A DNA stretch of 64,000 bases from DAHUYF01 sp035509275. Its GTDB lineage: Bacteria > Pseudomonadota > Alphaproteobacteria > ATCC43930 > CGMCC-115725. Location: NCBI GenBank assembly GCA_035509275.1, contig DATJLU010000232.1:10505-74504 (forward strand). Direction: 5' to 3'. This document shows positions 34,777 to 44,813 of this stretch, in pieces. Numbering within the stretch: the first letter of the stretch is position 1; the number at the start of each line of letters is the position of its first letter. The notes beneath the pieces are model-generated. The model had not been told where the DNA came from and did no database searches. It was given only the letters and a program-made list of their open reading frames with translations. A program made the position numbers and the translations under genes.

Positions 34777-35481
34777 TCACGGCTCCATCGGCGTGGCGCC
34801 GCGGCCGCGCAGCACGATGTCGAAGCGGTAGCCCAGCGCGTATTCCGCTTCGCTGAGCTCGGGATCGTAGACCGAGACGAGGCGCTGGCGCGCGGTCTCG
34901 TCGGCGGTGCTGTTGAAGATGGGATCGAGCGGCAGCAGCGGGTCGCCGGGGAAATACATCTGCGTCACCAGCCGCGTGGCGAAGGCCGGGCCGAAGACGG
35001 AGAAGTGCAGATGCTGCGGCCGCCAGGCATTATAGGTGTTGCGCCAGGGATAGGCGCCCGGCTTCACGGTGAGGAAACGATAGCGCCCGTCGGCATCGGT
35101 CAGCACATGTCCCTTGCCGGTGAAGTTGGGATCGAGCGGCGCGTCGTGCTGGTCGGCGTCATGGAGATAGCGGCCGGCGGAATTGGCCTGCCAGAGCTCG
35201 AGCAAGGTATCCGGAACCGGGCGGCCATCCTCGTCGAGCACGCGGCCGGCGAGGATGATGCGCTCGCCGATTGGCTCGCCCGCACCCGCCTGCGTCAGAT
35301 CGGCGAGGCTCGGGCCGGTCCAGCCGCCGGTGAAGACCGGGCCCGTGGTTTCGGTCAAGGTGTGGTCGAGGCGGATGGGACGGCGCACCGGCGCCCGCTT
35401 CACGGTGCTGGCGTAGTCGGGATAGAGATAAGGCGGATGGTTGCCGGGTTGTTCGCGGCGATAGGGACGGACGTCAACCAT
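34777..35481 (-). CDS. pcaH: Protocatechuate 3,4-dioxygenase, beta (iron-binding) subunit
   Basis: 234 residues; cleaves protocatechuate between its two hydroxylated carbons using Fe(III). Ligands visible: Tyr in NSAGRYLHDADQHDAPLDPN, Tyr in GAYPWRNTYNAWRPQHLHF and the two His of PQHLHF. The opening RREQPGNHPPYLYPDYASTVK is characteristic of PcaH. Strong ribosome site GGGAGGAA before ATG 35481. First gene of the pcaHGB operon; no LysR/IclR-type pca regulator is adjacent. Confidence 0.94.
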   Translation of the reverse strand: MVDVRPYRREQPGNHPPYLYPDYASTVKRAPVRRPIRLDHTLTETTGPVFTGGWTGPSLADLTQAGAGEPIGERIILAGRVLDEDGRPVPDTLLELWQANSAGRYLHDADQHDAPLDPNFTGKGHVLTDADGRYRFLTVKPGAYPWRNTYNAWRPQHLHFSVFGPAFATRLVTQMYFPGDPLLPLDPIFNSTADETARQRLVSVYDPELSEAEYALGYRFDIVLRGRGATPMEP

Positions 35482-35629
35482 TCGCTTCCTCCCATGCGTG
35501 ACGTGCCGCCACTATAGCGATGGCGGCGACCCGCGGAAACCGCCGCCCGGGCTCATCGCGCGGCTGATCGGTCTTGCACAGTCGCCTATTTGTCGAGCTG
35601 GTTGCGCTCCCTGCGGTCGCATTTCGCGC

Positions 35630-35652
35630 GAATGATGTGACACGGATCATTC
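35630..35652. promoter_or_regulatory. Inverted repeat in the pcaH-gspE divergent promoter region
   Basis: GAATGAT (35630-35636) and ATCATTC (35646-35652) are perfect 7-bp arms around a 9-base spacer, an operator-sized dyad 74 bases upstream of the gspE ATG and ~150 bases upstream of pcaH. The protein that binds it is unknown. The rest of this 244-base gap shows a TATAGT on the minus strand that could be a pcaH -10 element. Confidence 0.4.
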
Positions 35653-35725
35653 ACCGAAGTTGGATACGATCATCGCGCGGCGAGCGGCGCACCTTATCTC
35701 TCCTTGTCTCGAGCAGAAGGCGGCC

Positions 35726-37474
<1,749 letters not shown>

Positions 37475-37508
37475 CGACGGACCCGCGCCGCATCGCCCGG
37501 AGACGGCC

Positions 37509-38723
37509 ATGACGCTGTGGCGCTATCGCGCGGCCGATGCGGCTTCGGAGCTGCGCGAAGGCGAGATCGAGGCCTTGGACGAGGGCGCCGCGGCGGCGCG
37601 GCTGCAATCCTTGGGGCTGATGCCGCTGCGCCTCAGGGCGCTCGGCGCGGAGCAGACCGCCGCGGCGGCGCCGCAACGCCGCCGGCGCGGGTTGAAGCCG
37701 GCCGTGCTGGCAGCGATCGCGGCCCAGACCGCGGTGCTGCTGCGCTCCGGCATCGCCCTCGACGATGCGCTCGACGTCGCCGCCAGCTTCGCGGAAAAGC
37801 CGCGCGAGAGCGAAGTGCTGCGCGCGCTTCTGGGGCGCATCCGCGCGGGCGCGTCGCTGGCGGAGGCGATGAGCGCCGAGCCCGGCTTGTTCCCCGATTT
37901 CGCGGTGAGCATGGTCCGCGCCGGCGAAGAGGCGGGACAGGTCGAGAGCGCCCTCGCCCGCCTCGCGGAATTTCTCGAGCAGAGCATGGCCTGGCGCGAG
38001 ACGATCAAATCGGCGCTGCTTTATCCCGCCGTCGTGGCCCTGGTCTGCTGCGGCTCGATCGCGGTGCTGTTCGCTTTCGTCGTGCCGCGCTTCGCACCGC
38101 TCTTCGCACAGGCCGGCGACGCGCTGCCGAGCTCGGCGCGCACACTCCTCGCCGTTTCCGATCTCGTGCGCGGCTGGTGGTGGACGCTGCCCCTCGCCGT
38201 GCTGGTTCTGGCGTTTGCTGCGCAGCGTGCCCTGCGCACGCAGGAAGGCCGGCGACGCTGGGACCGTGCGGTGCTGAGGCTGCCGGTTTTCGGCCCCCTC
38301 GCTGCCAAGACGCGCACGGTGCATTTTGCGCGCACGCTGGGCACGCTGCTGCAAGGCGGCGTGGCGCTGGTTCCGGCGTTGCAGATCGCGCGCGAGACCG
38401 CCGGAAACCTGGTATTCGCCGAGGCCATCGATGCGGTGCTCGAACAGGCGAAGGCAGGAAAAGGCGTCGCCGAGCCGCTGCGGCGCACCGGCGTCTTTCC
38501 GCCGCTTGCCTCGCGCCTGATGGCGATCGGCGAAGAGAGCGGCCGGCAGCAGGAGATGCTGATGCGCATCGCCGACACGCTCGAGAGCGAGACGCGCCGG
38601 CTGGTCGACCGGCTCATCGCCTTGTTGACGCCGGCGCTGACCATCGTGCTGGGCGTGATCGTCGCGGCGGTCATCGGCTCGATCCTCACCGCCATCCTCA
38701 GTGTCTACGATTTGGCGATGTGA
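37509..38723 (+). CDS. gspF: Type II secretion inner-membrane platform protein GspF
   Basis: 404 residues. Two tandem T2SSF helical domains, each ending in a membrane helix: around YPAVVALVCCGSIAVLFAFV, a second hydrophobic pair near PLAVLVLAFAAQRA, and C-terminal ALTIVLGVIVAAVIGSILTA. Binds GspE and GspL at the cytoplasmic face. Start ATG 37509 after CGGAGACGG, 34 bases past gspE. A long plus-strand frame in another register (from 37517) is a shadow that reads through into gspG. Confidence 0.94.
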   Translation: MTLWRYRAADAASELREGEIEALDEGAAAARLQSLGLMPLRLRALGAEQTAAAAPQRRRRGLKPAVLAAIAAQTAVLLRSGIALDDALDVAASFAEKPRESEVLRALLGRIRAGASLAEAMSAEPGLFPDFAVSMVRAGEEAGQVESALARLAEFLEQSMAWRETIKSALLYPAVVALVCCGSIAVLFAFVVPRFAPLFAQAGDALPSSARTLLAVSDLVRGWWWTLPLAVLVLAFAAQRALRTQEGRRRWDRAVLRLPVFGPLAAKTRTVHFARTLGTLLQGGVALVPALQIARETAGNLVFAEAIDAVLEQAKAGKGVAEPLRRTGVFPPLASRLMAIGEESGRQQEMLMRIADTLESETRRLVDRLIALLTPALTIVLGVIVAAVIGSILTAILSVYDLAM

Positions 38724-38761
38724 GAAGAAGCGACGGGAATGGAGATAGGAGGGCCCTTCAC

Positions 38762-39202
38762 ATGCAGCGCGCAATGCCGGACCGGACGGCCGGATTTACG
38801 CTGGTCGAGCTGCTGGTGGTTCTGGCGATCCTCGGGCTCCTGGTCGCGATCGCAACGCCCCAGGTCCTGAAATACCTGGCGCGCGCCAAGGTGGACACGG
38901 CGCGGATCGAGATGAAGAGCATATCCAGCGCGCTCGATCTCTTTCTTCTCGACAATGGCCGCTATCCGACCGAGCAGGAAGGGCTGAAGGCCCTCGTCGC
39001 CAATCCCGGAGCGCTCGCCACCTGGTCCGGCCCTTACCTGAAGAATGGCGGCGGCGCGCCGTTGGATCCCTGGGGCCGCCCCTATCAGTACCGTTATCCC
39101 GGCCAGAACGGCGATTACGACCTGTTCTCGAACGGGCCCGACGGCCATGAGCCGATTGCTCCTGCCGTCGGCCCCGCGGCAGCATCCGCGGCGATGCGAT
39201 GA
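38762..39202 (+). CDS. gspG: Major pseudopilin GspG
   Basis: 146 residues. Prepilin peptidase site RTAGFTLVELLVVLAILGLL: cleavage after Gly, N-methylated Phe+1 and Glu+5. The C-terminal domain has the GspG hallmarks NGRYPTEQEGLKALV, GPYLKN and DPWGRPYQYRYPG, including the Ca-binding loop region. Start ATG 38762 after GATAGGAGGG. Stop overlaps the gspH start (ATGA at 39199). Confidence 0.95.
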   Translation: MQRAMPDRTAGFTLVELLVVLAILGLLVAIATPQVLKYLARAKVDTARIEMKSISSALDLFLLDNGRYPTEQEGLKALVANPGALATWSGPYLKNGGGAPLDPWGRPYQYRYPGQNGDYDLFSNGPDGHEPIAPAVGPAAASAAMR

Positions 39203-39696
39203 TCGACATCGTCACCCGGCGCGACCCGTCGGGCGAGCGCGGCTTCACGCTGATCGAGCTGCTGGTGGTTCTCACCATCTCGGCGCTGTTGTTCGGCCTG
39301 ACGATAGAGCTCGCCCGCGGGCCGCAGCCGCGCACGCTGCTGCCCGCGACCGCGCGACAAGTGGCCTCGGCCTTCCGCGCCGCGCGCGAGCAGGCGATCA
39401 CCCAGGACCGGCTGGAGGTGGTGATGGTCGACGTGGCGAGCGGGGCCTGGGTGGCGCCGGGAGCGGTGCGGCGCCACCTGCCGCGCGGCGTGCGCGCCGT
39501 TCTCTTCACCGAGGACACCGATACCGACGGCGATGAGCGCGGCCTCATCCGCTTCTATCCCGATGGCAGCTCGAGCGGCGGCGGGCTGTCGATCGAGGCC
39601 GGCGGACTCCGTTACGACATCCTGGTCGATTGGCTGACGGGCGGCGTGACGATCCATGAGCAAAGGCCGGTGCCGCGCAAACCGGCGATTCTGTGA
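39199..39696 (+). CDS. gspH: Minor pseudopilin GspH
   Basis: 165 residues. Prepilin motif GERGFTLIELLVVLTISALL with Glu+5, followed by a beta-rich globular domain (RAVLFTEDTDTDGDERGLIR, IRFYPDGSSSGGGLSIEAGG), the typical GspH ending in which a glycine-rich strand precedes the C-terminus. Incorporated in the pseudopilus below the tip complex. Coupled to gspG by a 4-base overlap. Confidence 0.92.
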   Translation: MIDIVTRRDPSGERGFTLIELLVVLTISALLFGLTIELARGPQPRTLLPATARQVASAFRAAREQAITQDRLEVVMVDVASGAWVAPGAVRRHLPRGVRAVLFTEDTDTDGDERGLIRFYPDGSSSGGGLSIEAGGLRYDILVDWLTGGVTIHEQRPVPRKPAIL

Positions 39697-39703
39697 GGGC
39701 GGG

Positions 39704-40096
39704 ATGCGCCAGCTCGGCGAGGCCGGCTTCACCTTGATCGAGATCCTCGTCGCTTTCGCGATCGCGATCATCGCGCTCGCGGCGCTCTATCAGCTGTTCG
39801 GCATCGGCACACAGACCGTCACGGCCGCCGATCGGCTGGAAGCCGCGATCGTTTTGGCGCGCTCCGCGCTCAACGCGGGTGCGGTGGTCGCAGACGGTGA
39901 ACAGGCGCAGCAGATCGGCCCTTACCAGCGCCGCGTCCTGGTCCAGGCGCGGCCCGATCTCGCGCGCTCCGGCGCGCCGGCGGGATTGAGCGAAATCGAG
40001 GTCGAGGTGTCGTGGCACGAAGGCAGGCGGCAGCGCCGCATCTCGCTGTCGACGCTTCGCGTCGTTGCCAGCGCCACGGCGGAGTCCGGACAATGA
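39704..40096 (+). CDS. gspI: Minor pseudopilin GspI
   Basis: 130 residues. Prepilin motif GEAGFTLIEILVAFAIAIIA; a short globular domain with LSEIEVEVSWHEGRRQR, the conserved GspI core. Start ATG 39704 after GGGCGGG, 7 bases past gspH; the frame is open upstream to 39656 inside gspH but that is not used. Forms the tip trimer with GspJ and GspK. Overlaps gspJ (ATGA at 40093). Confidence 0.92.
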   Translation: MRQLGEAGFTLIEILVAFAIAIIALAALYQLFGIGTQTVTAADRLEAAIVLARSALNAGAVVADGEQAQQIGPYQRRVLVQARPDLARSGAPAGLSEIEVEVSWHEGRRQRRISLSTLRVVASATAESGQ

Positions 40097-40734
40097 CGGC
40101 GCCGCTCACGCAGCGGCGCTGCGCCGCAGAAGCCGGCTTCACGCTGGTCGAGATGCTGGTCGCGGTCAGTTTGCTGGCGCTCCTTACGGTCGTCCTGGCC
40201 GGCGGCATGAGTCTCGCCACGAAGCGCTTCACCCGGCATCCCGAGCGCGTCGACCGGGCGCAACGGATCGCTGCGGCGCAGGATTTCCTGCTGGCCACGC
40301 TCGCCGATGCGCGGCCGCTCGTCGATCAGGAGTCCGGCGCGGCGCGCCTCGCTTTCGCCGGCGGGCCGACGCAGCTGCTGTTCCTCGCGCCGGCGCCGGA
40401 GAGCATGCCTGCGGGCGGTCTGATGGCGTATGGCCTGCGCTTCAGCCCGCCCGCCCGCGGCACCGGTGGCCGCTTGGAATTGGGCGCGCGCCGCTTCGAC
40501 GTGCCGGCGGCCGGCTCGGGCCGGACCACGGTGCTGCTCGATCACGTCACAAAGGTGCAGCTGAGCTATTACGGCACGCTCACGCGCGAGGCGCGCCCGA
40601 GCTGGCACGATGAATGGGACGCGGCGCAGACGCTTCCCAGCCTGGCGCGTATCGCCGTCGCCTTTTCCGACGGCACCACCATGCCCGATCTCGTGGTCGC
40701 CCTGCGCCTCGCCGGGCAGCCGCCCGCGCGATGA
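40093..40734 (+). CDS. gspJ: Minor pseudopilin GspJ
   Basis: 213 residues. Prepilin motif AEAGFTLVEMLVAVSLLALL with Glu+5, then a long amphipathic helix and beta domain ending RIAVAFSDGTTMPDLVVALR. Length fits GspJ. Tip-complex partner of GspI and GspK. Start overlaps the gspI stop. Confidence 0.9.
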   Translation: MTAPLTQRRCAAEAGFTLVEMLVAVSLLALLTVVLAGGMSLATKRFTRHPERVDRAQRIAAAQDFLLATLADARPLVDQESGAARLAFAGGPTQLLFLAPAPESMPAGGLMAYGLRFSPPARGTGGRLELGARRFDVPAAGSGRTTVLLDHVTKVQLSYYGTLTREARPSWHDEWDAAQTLPSLARIAVAFSDGTTMPDLVVALRLAGQPPAR

Positions 40735-40746
40735 TGAGGTGAGGCA

Positions 40747-41880
40747 ATGATCGCTCTCAGAGAGATGGCGCGATTGAAGAGTGCCGGCGCGACGGCGTGG
40801 CATTTCGCCCGGTGGTGGGTCGACGAGCTCGCCGGACTGTTGCCGCAGCGCCTCAGCGCCCCCGCCGTCGAAGACGCTTTGATCCTTGCACCTTCGGCGG
40901 ATCTGAGCACGGCGACGCTCGCCGTCGAATCCGGGCGTCAGCGCCAGCCGCTCGGCCGCTTCGCCCTTGCCGCACCGGAAGCCGCTGCGCACGCGCTTCG
41001 CGCCGCCGGGATTCTGCGCGCTGTCCGCGCCGGGCACATGCCGGTGGTGTTACGCCTGCCGCAAGCTCTCGTCTCGCGCCAGCAGCTTGAATTGCCGATC
41101 GCGGCGCAGTCGGATCTCGAGGAGGCTGTGGGCTACGATCTCGACCGGCGCACGCCGTTTTCGCGCGAGCACGCAGTGTTCGCGGTGCGGTTGGTCCGGC
41201 TCGAGCCGGCCCGCAAGCGCCTCATCGCCGAGGTCGTGGTGACGCCGCGGGCGACGCTCGACCGGGCGCTGCAGGCGCCGCGCGCGCTCGGACTCGAGCC
41301 GAGCCGGGTCGAGGCGGCGGACGCGGCCGGAGAGTCCGCGTCCGGCGATCTGCTGCGGGCCGCGCCGTCGGGCGCGAACCGCCCCGGCCGCGAACGCGAC
41401 CGGGCCGCCTGGGGGCTCGGCCTGGTCGCGGCGGCCCTCGTCGCAGCGCTGGTCTGGCTGCCGATCTCCCTGGCGCAGCGGCGCGCGGCGGATCTCGCCG
41501 CCCGCTTCGAAGCGGCCAAGCGTGCGAACGTCGCCGCCGTCCGGCTGCAGCATCAGATCGACGAGCTCGTTCAGGAAGACCGCTATCTCCTCGACAAGAA
41601 GCGCGCCGCTCCCAACCCGTTACGGCTGCTTCTCGACACGACGCGGGTGACGCCGGACACGGCCTGGCTCACGGAATGGGACATGACCGGCGAGGAAGTG
41701 CGGCTTACCGGCAACGCCGTCTCTGCCTCGGGTCTTGTCGACGCGCTGGAACACTCGCAGATCTTCACCGGCACCGCGTTCCTGTCGCCGGTGACGCGAC
41801 AGCCCGATGGGCGCGAGCGTTTTTCCGTGTCGGCCCATGCCGTCGCAGCCACCGCCCAACCGCAGGAAGCAAAGCGATGA
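40747..41880 (+). CDS. gspL: Type II secretion protein GspL (PilN-type C-terminal domain)
   Basis: 377 residues. Actin-like cytoplasmic N-terminal region (~1-210) that would bind GspE (PIAAQSDLEEAVGYDLDRRT is the conserved stretch), one TM helix at ~220-240 (GLGLVAAALVAALVWLPISL) and a periplasmic PilN-like domain with coiled coil. Good ribosome site GAGGTGAGG. Stop overlaps gspM (ATGA at 41877). Confidence 0.88.
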   Translation: MIALREMARLKSAGATAWHFARWWVDELAGLLPQRLSAPAVEDALILAPSADLSTATLAVESGRQRQPLGRFALAAPEAAAHALRAAGILRAVRAGHMPVVLRLPQALVSRQQLELPIAAQSDLEEAVGYDLDRRTPFSREHAVFAVRLVRLEPARKRLIAEVVVTPRATLDRALQAPRALGLEPSRVEAADAAGESASGDLLRAAPSGANRPGRERDRAAWGLGLVAAALVAALVWLPISLAQRRAADLAARFEAAKRANVAAVRLQHQIDELVQEDRYLLDKKRAAPNPLRLLLDTTRVTPDTAWLTEWDMTGEEVRLTGNAVSASGLVDALEHSQIFTGTAFLSPVTRQPDGRERFSVSAHAVAATAQPQEAKR

Positions 41881-42491
41881 GCCCGCCGGAATTTCTGGCG
41901 CAGGCCTCGCCCGCGATGCGCCGTGTCGTCGCGCTCGGATTGCTGGCAGCGCTGCTGTGCCTCATGGGATTCTGGGTGATCTTGCCGCTGTGGCAATCCT
42001 ATACCGATGCCACGGCTTCGGCCGACGAGCTCCAAGGCGCGCTCGGCAAGCTCGAAGCGGCCGGGCGGAATCCCGCAGCGCTGGAGGCCGAGCTCGCCAA
42101 GCTCAAGAACCGGCGTGCCGCGGCGCCAGGGCTGCTCGCCGGCCCTACGGATGCGCTCGCCTCGGCCCAGCTGCAGAGCCGCCTCAATCGCGCGACCGAA
42201 GCGGCGCGCGGCGTATTCCGCAGCGCGCAGCCCTTGCCGATGCGCGATGAAGGCCCCTATCGCCGGGTCGGCGTCCGCGTGCTGATGACGGTGAAGCTGG
42301 CGGAGCTGGTCGGCATCTTCCATGACCTCGAATCCGCCTCGCCGTTTCTGTTTCTCGATGAGGTGAGCGTCAAAACAGCGACGCCGTTCCACCTCGGGCA
42401 AGCGGCGCAGACCGAAAAGCAAGAACCCAGTCTCGATGTCGAATTCGAGCTCTACGGCTATGTTCGCAAGCCCGCGGGGCCCGCCGCATGA
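41877..42491 (+). CDS. gspM: Type II secretion protein GspM
   Basis: 204 residues. Short cytoplasmic end, TM helix VVALGLLAALLCLMGFWVIL, coiled coil (~45-80) and a ferredoxin-like periplasmic domain with VRVLMTVKLAELVGIFHDLE, typical of the GspMb type found in alphaproteobacteria. Pairs with GspL. Overlaps gspL and gspN by 4 bases on each side. Confidence 0.85.
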   Translation: MSPPEFLAQASPAMRRVVALGLLAALLCLMGFWVILPLWQSYTDATASADELQGALGKLEAAGRNPAALEAELAKLKNRRAAAPGLLAGPTDALASAQLQSRLNRATEAARGVFRSAQPLPMRDEGPYRRVGVRVLMTVKLAELVGIFHDLESASPFLFLDEVSVKTATPFHLGQAAQTEKQEPSLDVEFELYGYVRKPAGPAA

Positions 42492-43042
42492 GGCCGCGCT
42501 TGACCCGCCGCCTGGGACTCGCCGCGCTCACTTTCGCGCTCGGGGCGGCACTCTGGCTCGAGTGGGAGCACGGAGAAAGAGTGACCATCGCGGCCGTTGC
42601 AGTGGCACCGGCGCCATCACTGCCGCCGACGCCGTCGGCGCAGGACGATCCTGCGTACACCTTGCCGCCTCTCGAAGCCTACCGCGCCATCGAGGCGCGG
42701 CCGCTGTTCTGGGCCTCGCGGCGCCCGATCGCGGCGGCCGAGGGAGCGGCCGCGGCGCCTTCGGACCTGGCGCTGCTGGGCGTGGTGGAGGGCAAGGGCG
42801 AGACGGTCGCGCTGATCCGTCACGGCCAGCCGCCCCGAGTCGAGCGGGTGCACGAAGGCGCGACGGTCGAGGGTTGGACCGTGACGAAGGTCGCGCTCGG
42901 CGGCGTCGTCCTGGTCAACGGCGGGACAGAGGCGGAGCTGAAGCCGAAAGCGGCGCCGCCGACGGTGACGGCGCCCGCCGCAGGCGCCAAGCCGGCGCCC
43001 GCGCCCGCGCGGCAATCCGCGCGAACGCGGCCCGGAGATTGA
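42488..43042 (+). CDS. gspN: Type II secretion GspC/GspN-like protein
   Basis: 184 residues. N-terminal TM helix LGLAALTFALGAALWLEWEH, proline-rich linker, then a homology-region-like beta domain (LALLGVVEGKGETVALIRHG, VHEGATVEGWTVTKVALGGV) as in GspC/PilP, followed by a Pro/Ala-rich tail in place of the PDZ domain. Likely links the inner-membrane platform to the secretin. No separate canonical gspC is visible here, so this gene probably fills that role. Confidence 0.78.
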   Translation: MRPRLTRRLGLAALTFALGAALWLEWEHGERVTIAAVAVAPAPSLPPTPSAQDDPAYTLPPLEAYRAIEARPLFWASRRPIAAAEGAAAAPSDLALLGVVEGKGETVALIRHGQPPRVERVHEGATVEGWTVTKVALGGVVLVNGGTEAELKPKAAPPTVTAPAAGAKPAPAPARQSARTRPGD

Positions 43043-43056
43043 GCGCAGCCGCGCCC

Positions 43057-43800
43057 ATGCCGGATGCGCTTTCCCTGCTGTCGCTCGTCGCGGCGCCCGC
43101 GATCGGCAGCTTTCTCGGCGTGATCGTGCAGCGCTTCGCGTCGCCGGCGACAATCCTGTGGGGCCGCTCGGCATGCCCTTATTGCGGCGTGCGCCTCGGC
43201 GCGCTCGACCTGCTGCCGATCGCCAGCTGGCTCGCGCTGCGCGGACGCTGCCGCCGCTGCGGCGTGCGCATCGGCGCCTTCTACCCGCTGATCGAGCTGG
43301 CCGCCTTGGGCGTCGCCCTGTGGTCCATCGCCGCGACCGCGGGCTGGGTGGTTTGGGCGAGCTGCGCGCTCGGCTGGTCGCTGCTTGCGCTCGCGGCGAT
43401 CGATGCGCGCCATCAGCTGCTGCCGGATTTCCTGACCCTTCCCCTGTTGCTCGGCGGCCTCGCCGTGAATGCGCTGTTCGACCGCCAAAGCTTCGTGGCA
43501 GCTGCGATCGGCGCCGCCGCCGGCTTCCTGTTCGTCGTCGCGCTGCGCGCGGTTTATCAGCGCCTGCGCGGGCGCGAAGGGATCGGCCTCGGCGATGCGA
43601 AGCTGCTCGCCGCGTGCGGCGCGTGGGTCGGCTGGGACGGGATGCCGAGCGTCGTTCTCGCAGCGTCGCTCGGCGGTTTGCTCTTCGCGCTGATGTGGGC
43701 CGCCAGAATCGGCCGGTTGTCGCTCGGCGAACGCGTGCCGTTCGGCCCGTTCCTCTGCGCCGGGCTTTGGCTCGTCTGGCTCTACGGTCCGCTCGGCTGA
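43057..43800 (+). CDS. gspO: Prepilin peptidase / N-methyltransferase GspO (PilD)
   Basis: 247 residues, integral membrane aspartic protease that cleaves and methylates the pseudopilins encoded upstream. Paired CXXC motifs CPYCGV and CRRCGV in the N-terminal cytoplasmic loop, and the two catalytic Asp positions in AAIDARHQLLPD and GIGLGDAKLLA. Start ATG 43057; a TTG at 43039 overlapping the gspN stop is an alternative. Last gene of the plus-strand T2SS operon, facing gspK with only 19 bases between stops. Confidence 0.92.
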   Translation: MPDALSLLSLVAAPAIGSFLGVIVQRFASPATILWGRSACPYCGVRLGALDLLPIASWLALRGRCRRCGVRIGAFYPLIELAALGVALWSIAATAGWVVWASCALGWSLLALAAIDARHQLLPDFLTLPLLLGGLAVNALFDRQSFVAAAIGAAAGFLFVVALRAVYQRLRGREGIGLGDAKLLAACGAWVGWDGMPSVVLAASLGGLLFALMWAARIGRLSLGERVPFGPFLCAGLWLVWLYGPLG

Positions 43801-43819
43801 GAGGCGCCGCGCAATCGCG

Positions 43820-44794
43820 TCAGCGCGCCGTCGCATCGGAGTCGGATTCGCCCTGGAGATCGCGCTCCCAGGCAAGCATATGCACGGGGTCCGAGGGATC
43901 GCCGGTGACGAGCGCCACCGCGTTGCGTCGGAACCGGGCGCCGGCAATCCTCGCTTCCACATGGACGGTCACGGTGGGCCGCATGAGATTGGTGGCGACG
44001 AGGCCCGAGGCAAGATCGCGCGGCACCGGCGCTGCGGCTTGCTGTCGGTCGCGGAGGGCGAGCCACGCATCGACGCGCGTCGGGTCGACGCCCGGGATGG
44101 TCAGAAGCACAGGCCGTGACGCGGTTCTCGGGTCGGGCACCGGCTGCTTCGACCAGACCGTGACGTAAGGCGCGATCGCGGCGTAAAGGTCCGGCGTCAC
44201 ACCGGGCACGCGCTTCAGCTCTTCGAGCGCGAAAAAAGGTCCGGTCGGCTCGTCGGAGAGGTGCGCGGCCGAGCGCCGCTTGGCGATGCCGAGCGCCGCA
44301 GCGCGGCGCTTGCGCCAGTCGATGAGCGCTGTGGCGAGGTCCGCGGCTTGTCCCGGCGCGATGCCGAGCGCCTGAAACAGCGCCGCAAACGCCTCGTCGG
44401 GCGCGGCGTTGAGATCGATTTTGCCGCTTTCGCTGTCGACGCGGACGCGCAGCTCCGCGCCTTGCCACTGCAGCGCGTGCACCGTGCCATCCGCTTCCCA
44501 CTCATCCTCGGCCGGCGGCGCGCCCGGCGCGCGCGCCGCTTCAGAGAGCGTCGCCGCGACGCCGGACAGCGCCAGCGCCACCCCGGCATCGGCCGCGGTC
44601 TCCGCCTCTGCCGCGGCGAGGCGGTTGCGCGCGATGTCGAGCGCAACGCGCGACTCGCCGGCAAAGGCCGACAGCACGAGCGCGAGAAGCGCGACGACCC
44701 AGAGAACCATGATGAGCGCGATACCGCGCTCGCCCGGCCGGCGATGCGCGAGGGCCGAGGCTGCGTCTTGCTGATCCCGGTCGCGAAGCGACAT
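43820..44794 (-). CDS. gspK: Minor pseudopilin GspK
   Basis: 324 residues. Tip pseudopilin: GERGIALIMVLWVVALLALV with the GspK-typical lack of Glu+5, an inserted alpha domain (SGKIDLNAAPDEAFAALFQA is the conserved LNxA segment) and C-terminal helix-hairpin-helix region (LLTIPGVDPTRVDAWL). Start ATG 44794; the frame extends into gspD and is not used. Transcribed with gspD on the minus strand, opposite to the other pseudopilin genes, which is unusual. Confidence 0.92.
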   Translation of the reverse strand: MSLRDRDQQDAASALAHRRPGERGIALIMVLWVVALLALVLSAFAGESRVALDIARNRLAAAEAETAADAGVALALSGVAATLSEAARAPGAPPAEDEWEADGTVHALQWQGAELRVRVDSESGKIDLNAAPDEAFAALFQALGIAPGQAADLATALIDWRKRRAAALGIAKRRSAAHLSDEPTGPFFALEELKRVPGVTPDLYAAIAPYVTVWSKQPVPDPRTASRPVLLTIPGVDPTRVDAWLALRDRQQAAAPVPRDLASGLVATNLMRPTVTVHVEARIAGARFRRNAVALVTGDPSDPVHMLAWERDLQGESDSDATAR

Positions 44795-44813
44795 GCAAGG
44801 CGCCTGCTGCGGC

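Noticed and set aside
37517..38761. Long plus-strand frame before gspG
   Set aside because: Out-of-register reading of gspF that happens to run into gspG; Arg-rich with no family.
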